Source: Cytophagaceae bacterium (GTDB lineage Bacteria; Bacteroidota; Bacteroidia; Cytophagales; Cytophagaceae). From it: DNA of 64,000 nucleotides. The position numbers and the translations under genes are program-made. The stretch covers positions 1 through 64,000 of the forward strand of contig JAGKWN010000003.1 of assembly GCA_021151805.1 (NCBI GenBank). The letters are read 5' to 3'. Positions 61,387-64,000 of this stretch are shown one piece after another (position 1 is the first letter of the stretch; every line of letters begins with the position of its first letter). Under the pieces are notes generated by a model, which worked only from the letters and a program-made list of their open reading frames with translations, did not search any database and was not told the DNA's origin.

Positions 61387-62499
61387 ATGAAGAAGGCATT
61401 AATTACTGGCGTTACAGGTCAAGATGGCGCTTACCTAAGCGAATTTTTACTGAAAAAGGGTTACGAAGTGCACGGCGTAAAAAGAAGATCATCGTTGTTC
61501 AACACAGACAGAATTGATCACTTATACCAGGATCAGCATGAGAAAAACGTAAAATTCAAATTGCACTACGGTGATTTGACAGACTCTACCAACCTGATCC
61601 GTATTATCCAGGAAGTACAGCCGGATGAAATTTATAACCTGGGTGCCATGTCTCACGTGAAAGTGAGTTTTGATACTCCTGAATATACAGCCAATGCAGA
61701 TGGTATCGGTACACTTCGTATTCTTGAAGCAATCCGCATTTTAGGACTTGAGAAAAAAACAAAAATCTACCAGGCATCTACCTCTGAATTGTATGGTTTG
61801 GTACAGGAAGTGCCGCAAAGAGAAACTACACCTTTTTACCCACGTTCTCCATATGCAGTAGCTAAAATGTATGCATACTGGATTACAGTAAACTATAGAG
61901 AAGCATATAATATTTTTGCGTGCAACGGTATTCTTTTCAACCACGAATCTCCGTTACGTGGTGAAACATTCGTTACAAGAAAAATTACAAGAGCTGTTGC
62001 AAGAATTGCCTTGGGTGCACAGGATAAAGTATATTTGGGCAACCTGGATTCTAAACGTGACTGGGGTCATGCAAAAGATTACGTTGAAGCAATGTGGTTG
62101 ATTTTACAGCAAAAACAAGCAGAAGATTTTGTTATCGCTACAGGCGTAACAACAACTGTTAGAGATTTTGTTAAAATGGCATTTGCGCGAGTAGGTATCA
62201 CGGTTGAATTCAAAGGTAAAGGCGTAAAAGAAACAGCTGTTGTTGTTGCATGCAAAAACAAAGAGTTCCAGATTAAAAAAGGAACAGTTGTGGTTGCGGT
62301 AGATAAAAAATATTTCAGACCAACAGAAGTGGATTTATTAATTGGTGATCCTGCAAAATGTAAAAAGAAATTGAAGTGGAAACCAAAGTATAACCTACAA
62401 CAGTTGGTGAATGAAATGGTTGATTCAGACGTTCAATTATTCAAAAAAGATGAATATCTGAAAAAAGGTGGATTTACAACATTGAGCCAATTCGAATAG
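61387..62499 (+). CDS. gmd: GDP-mannose 4,6-dehydratase
   Basis: Gmd turns GDP-mannose into GDP-4-keto-6-deoxymannose. The 370-residue SDR enzyme has the NAD(P) site GVTGQDG (8-14) and the catalytic set Ser/Thr131-133 with Glu134 (STSELYG), Tyr156 and Lys160 (YPRSPYAVAK). It is 2 bases ahead of fcl, and the pair makes GDP-L-fucose for surface polysaccharide. Confidence 0.97.
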   Translation: MKKALITGVTGQDGAYLSEFLLKKGYEVHGVKRRSSLFNTDRIDHLYQDQHEKNVKFKLHYGDLTDSTNLIRIIQEVQPDEIYNLGAMSHVKVSFDTPEYTANADGIGTLRILEAIRILGLEKKTKIYQASTSELYGLVQEVPQRETTPFYPRSPYAVAKMYAYWITVNYREAYNIFACNGILFNHESPLRGETFVTRKITRAVARIALGAQDKVYLGNLDSKRDWGHAKDYVEAMWLILQQKQAEDFVIATGVTTTVRDFVKMAFARVGITVEFKGKGVKETAVVVACKNKEFQIKKGTVVVAVDKKYFRPTEVDLLIGDPAKCKKKLKWKPKYNLQQLVNEMVDSDVQLFKKDEYLKKGGFTTLSQFE

Positions 62500-62501
62500 T
62501 A

Positions 62502-63428
62502 ATGAATAAGAACAGTAGAGTATATGTAGCCGGACATCGCGGCATGGTTGGTTCTGCACTTGTTCGCCTGCTTGAGAAAAAAGGCTTCACAAATATTATT
62601 ACCCGTACTTCCAAAGAGCTTGACCTGAGAGATCAGGCTCAGGTTAAAGCTTTTTTCCAGGCTGAAAAACCGGAGTTTGTATTTCTGGCAGCAGCTAAAG
62701 TAGGAGGTATTCATGCGAACAATGTATATCGCGCTGATTTCATCTATGATAACCTGATTATGGAAGCGAATATTATACATCAGGCGTATGAAACGAAAGT
62801 AGAAAAATTATTATTCCTGGGTTCTTCATGCATCTATCCAAAGATGGCTCCTCAGCCGCTGAAAGAAGATTACCTGCTTACAGGAACATTAGAATCAACG
62901 AATGAACCGTACGCAATTGCTAAGATCGCAGGTATCAAAATGTGCGAAGCATACAAGGATCAGTATGGCTGTAATTTTATTTCTGCCATGCCGACAAACC
63001 TGTATGGTCCGAATGACAATTACGATCTGAACAATTCACACGTATTGCCAGCCTTGTTAAGAAAATTCCATGAGGCAAAGAAAAATAATGCGAAGACTGT
63101 TGAAGTATGGGGATCCGGCTCACCATTGAGAGAGTTTCTTCATGTGGATGATCTTGCAGAAGCTTGCATGTTCCTGATGGAAACATACAACGACAAAGGA
63201 TTCGTGAATGTTGGAAGCGGTGTTGACCTGAGCATTAAAGAACTTGCGACACTTGTGAAAGAAGTGGTAGGCTTTGAAGGTGAACTGGTCTTTGACGCAT
63301 CCAAACCGGATGGTACACCAAGAAAATTGATGGATGTTTCAAAAATTGAACAGTTGGGCTGGAAATATAAAATCGGTTTGAAAGAAGGGATAACTTCTGT
63401 CTATAAAGATGCGTTTAAACCTGAATAA
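62502..63428 (+). CDS. fcl: GDP-L-fucose synthase
   Basis: Fcl epimerises and reduces the Gmd product to GDP-L-fucose. The 308-residue SDR protein shows GHRGMVG (11-17), the active-site GSSCIYPK with Ser108-109 and Cys110, and Tyr137/Lys141 in YAIAK. Length is normal. It follows gmd directly, as usual. Confidence 0.97.
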   Translation: MNKNSRVYVAGHRGMVGSALVRLLEKKGFTNIITRTSKELDLRDQAQVKAFFQAEKPEFVFLAAAKVGGIHANNVYRADFIYDNLIMEANIIHQAYETKVEKLLFLGSSCIYPKMAPQPLKEDYLLTGTLESTNEPYAIAKIAGIKMCEAYKDQYGCNFISAMPTNLYGPNDNYDLNNSHVLPALLRKFHEAKKNNAKTVEVWGSGSPLREFLHVDDLAEACMFLMETYNDKGFVNVGSGVDLSIKELATLVKEVVGFEGELVFDASKPDGTPRKLMDVSKIEQLGWKYKIGLKEGITSVYKDAFKPE

Positions 63429-63442
63429 CAGAATTTAATTAG

Positions 63443-63516
63443 GTAAGCCCATCAGATGTGATGCATAGTAATGAAAATAAAAAACACGTACTTTATATCA
63501 CATATGATGGGCTTAC
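63443..63516 (+). promoter_or_regulatory. Inverted repeat flanking the start of the glycosyltransferase gene
   Basis: Arms GTAAGCCCATCAGATGTG (63443-63460) and its reverse complement with one mismatch (63499-63516) enclose 38 bases that include the ATG. The right arm encodes the conserved YDGLT of the enzyme. In the mRNA this would form a long hairpin over the start site, so translation control is possible. Confidence 0.5.
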
Positions 63517-64000
63517 TGATTTTTTAGGGCAGTCGCAGGTACTCCCGTATATTTTAGGATTAGAAGCGCAGGGCTATCGCTTTTCCATATTAAGTTTTGA
63601 AAAAAACGAAAAATTCTCAGCCAATAAAGCAATCATTGAAGGATTAATTCAACAACGCAACATACGCTGGTATCCTAAAAAATATCACAAACGTTTTTCC
63701 ATTTTAGCAACCCTCTGGGATCTTCTCATTGGTGTTATATTTCTGATCAGACTTCATTCCAAAGATAAATTTCAGGGTGTGCATTGTCGGAGCTACATTC
63801 CTGCCATAATGGGATTGATCTCTAAAAAAATATTCAAGACAAAATTTATTTTTGATATGCGTGGCTTCTGGGCCGATGAGCGCATCGACGGTGGTTTGTG
63901 GAATCTGAAGAATCCTATTTATAAAACCGTTTATTCATTTTTTAAATGGATTGAAAAAAAATGTTTGCTGAATGCCGATTATGTGGTAACACTTACTACA
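63461..64000 (+). CDS. Glycosyltransferase family 4 protein, N-terminal part (cut by window end)
   Basis: The first 180 residues of a GT-B glycosyltransferase: HVLYITYDGLTDFLGQSQV is the typical N-terminus of GT4 enzymes in Bacteroidota polysaccharide clusters, followed by an RSYIPAIMG helix and FIFDMRGFWADERIDGG. It continues past the window. It lies 32 bases after fcl and probably adds a sugar, perhaps fucose, to a surface glycan. A GTG directly before the ATG is an alternative start. Confidence 0.85.
   Translation, partial: MHSNENKKHVLYITYDGLTDFLGQSQVLPYILGLEAQGYRFSILSFEKNEKFSANKAIIEGLIQQRNIRWYPKKYHKRFSILATLWDLLIGVIFLIRLHSKDKFQGVHCRSYIPAIMGLISKKIFKTKFIFDMRGFWADERIDGGLWNLKNPIYKTVYSFFKWIEKKCLLNADYVVTLTT

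Overview
The window is chromosomal DNA from a Bacteroidota bacterium of the Cytophagales, most like Cytophaga hutchinsonii. The evidence is a 2,402-residue SprA (gliding and type IX secretion), BshA (bacillithiol), a DUF4270 lipoprotein beside glmS, malic enzyme fused to a phosphotransacetylase domain, the ruvA-sprA-gcvH order, and promoters of the Bacteroidota type (TTG, about 19-20 bases, TAnnTTTG). The species name is an inference from gene content and order.

Left part (1-17.4 kb): two paralogous small lipoproteins, a LuxR-type regulator, then a five-gene leftward operon (panC, panD, a flippase-like membrane protein, rfaE2, a YugP-type membrane peptidase). Divergent from it runs a rightward cluster: a GT5-like glycogen-synthase domain protein, a DUF4270 lipoprotein and glmS. 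Then come uvrB, a DEDDh exonuclease, a fatty acid hydroxylase, bshA and a GH3-beta-lactamase fusion lipid-anchored or membrane-bound protein.

Middle part (17.6-44.2 kb): a long, mostly rightward, tightly packed housekeeping region: mutL, two rhomboid proteases, enoyl-CoA hydratase, a polysaccharide flippase, dut, a sugar nucleotidyltransferase, a TPR protein, a DUF4292 lipoprotein, an EnvC-like protein, tatA, gatA, a LysM lytic transglycosylase, maeB, ruvA, sprA, gcvH, a VanZ-like protein and an M28 peptidase. Envelope building, cell division, protein export and gliding secretion are interleaved with core metabolism. Many stop and start codons overlap, suggesting translational coupling.

Island (about 45.28-52.46 kb): an AT-rich accessory block lies between a 46-47 bp direct repeat made of the end and terminator of a tRNA-Asn gene. 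It holds an MBL-fold hydrolase with a small unknown partner, a C5 cytosine methyltransferase, divergently an SF1 helicase fused to a Cas4/AddB-like iron-sulphur PD-(D/E)XK nuclease, and a protein whose C-terminus resembles the anti-CRISPR AcrVA2. A broken GIY-YIG nuclease gene lies next to the tRNA. I read this as a tRNA-targeted defence-type island and regard the methyltransferase, helicase-nuclease and AcrVA2-like set as the best candidate for an undescribed system.

Right part (52.8-64 kb): a DegP/HtrA protease, an ALDH7-type aldehyde dehydrogenase, a CheY-like receiver protein, an unknown helical protein, an SRPBCC protein, tRNA-Ala, an NlpC/P60 lipoprotein, and the start of a surface polysaccharide cluster (asnB, gmd, fcl and a glycosyltransferase cut by the window end).
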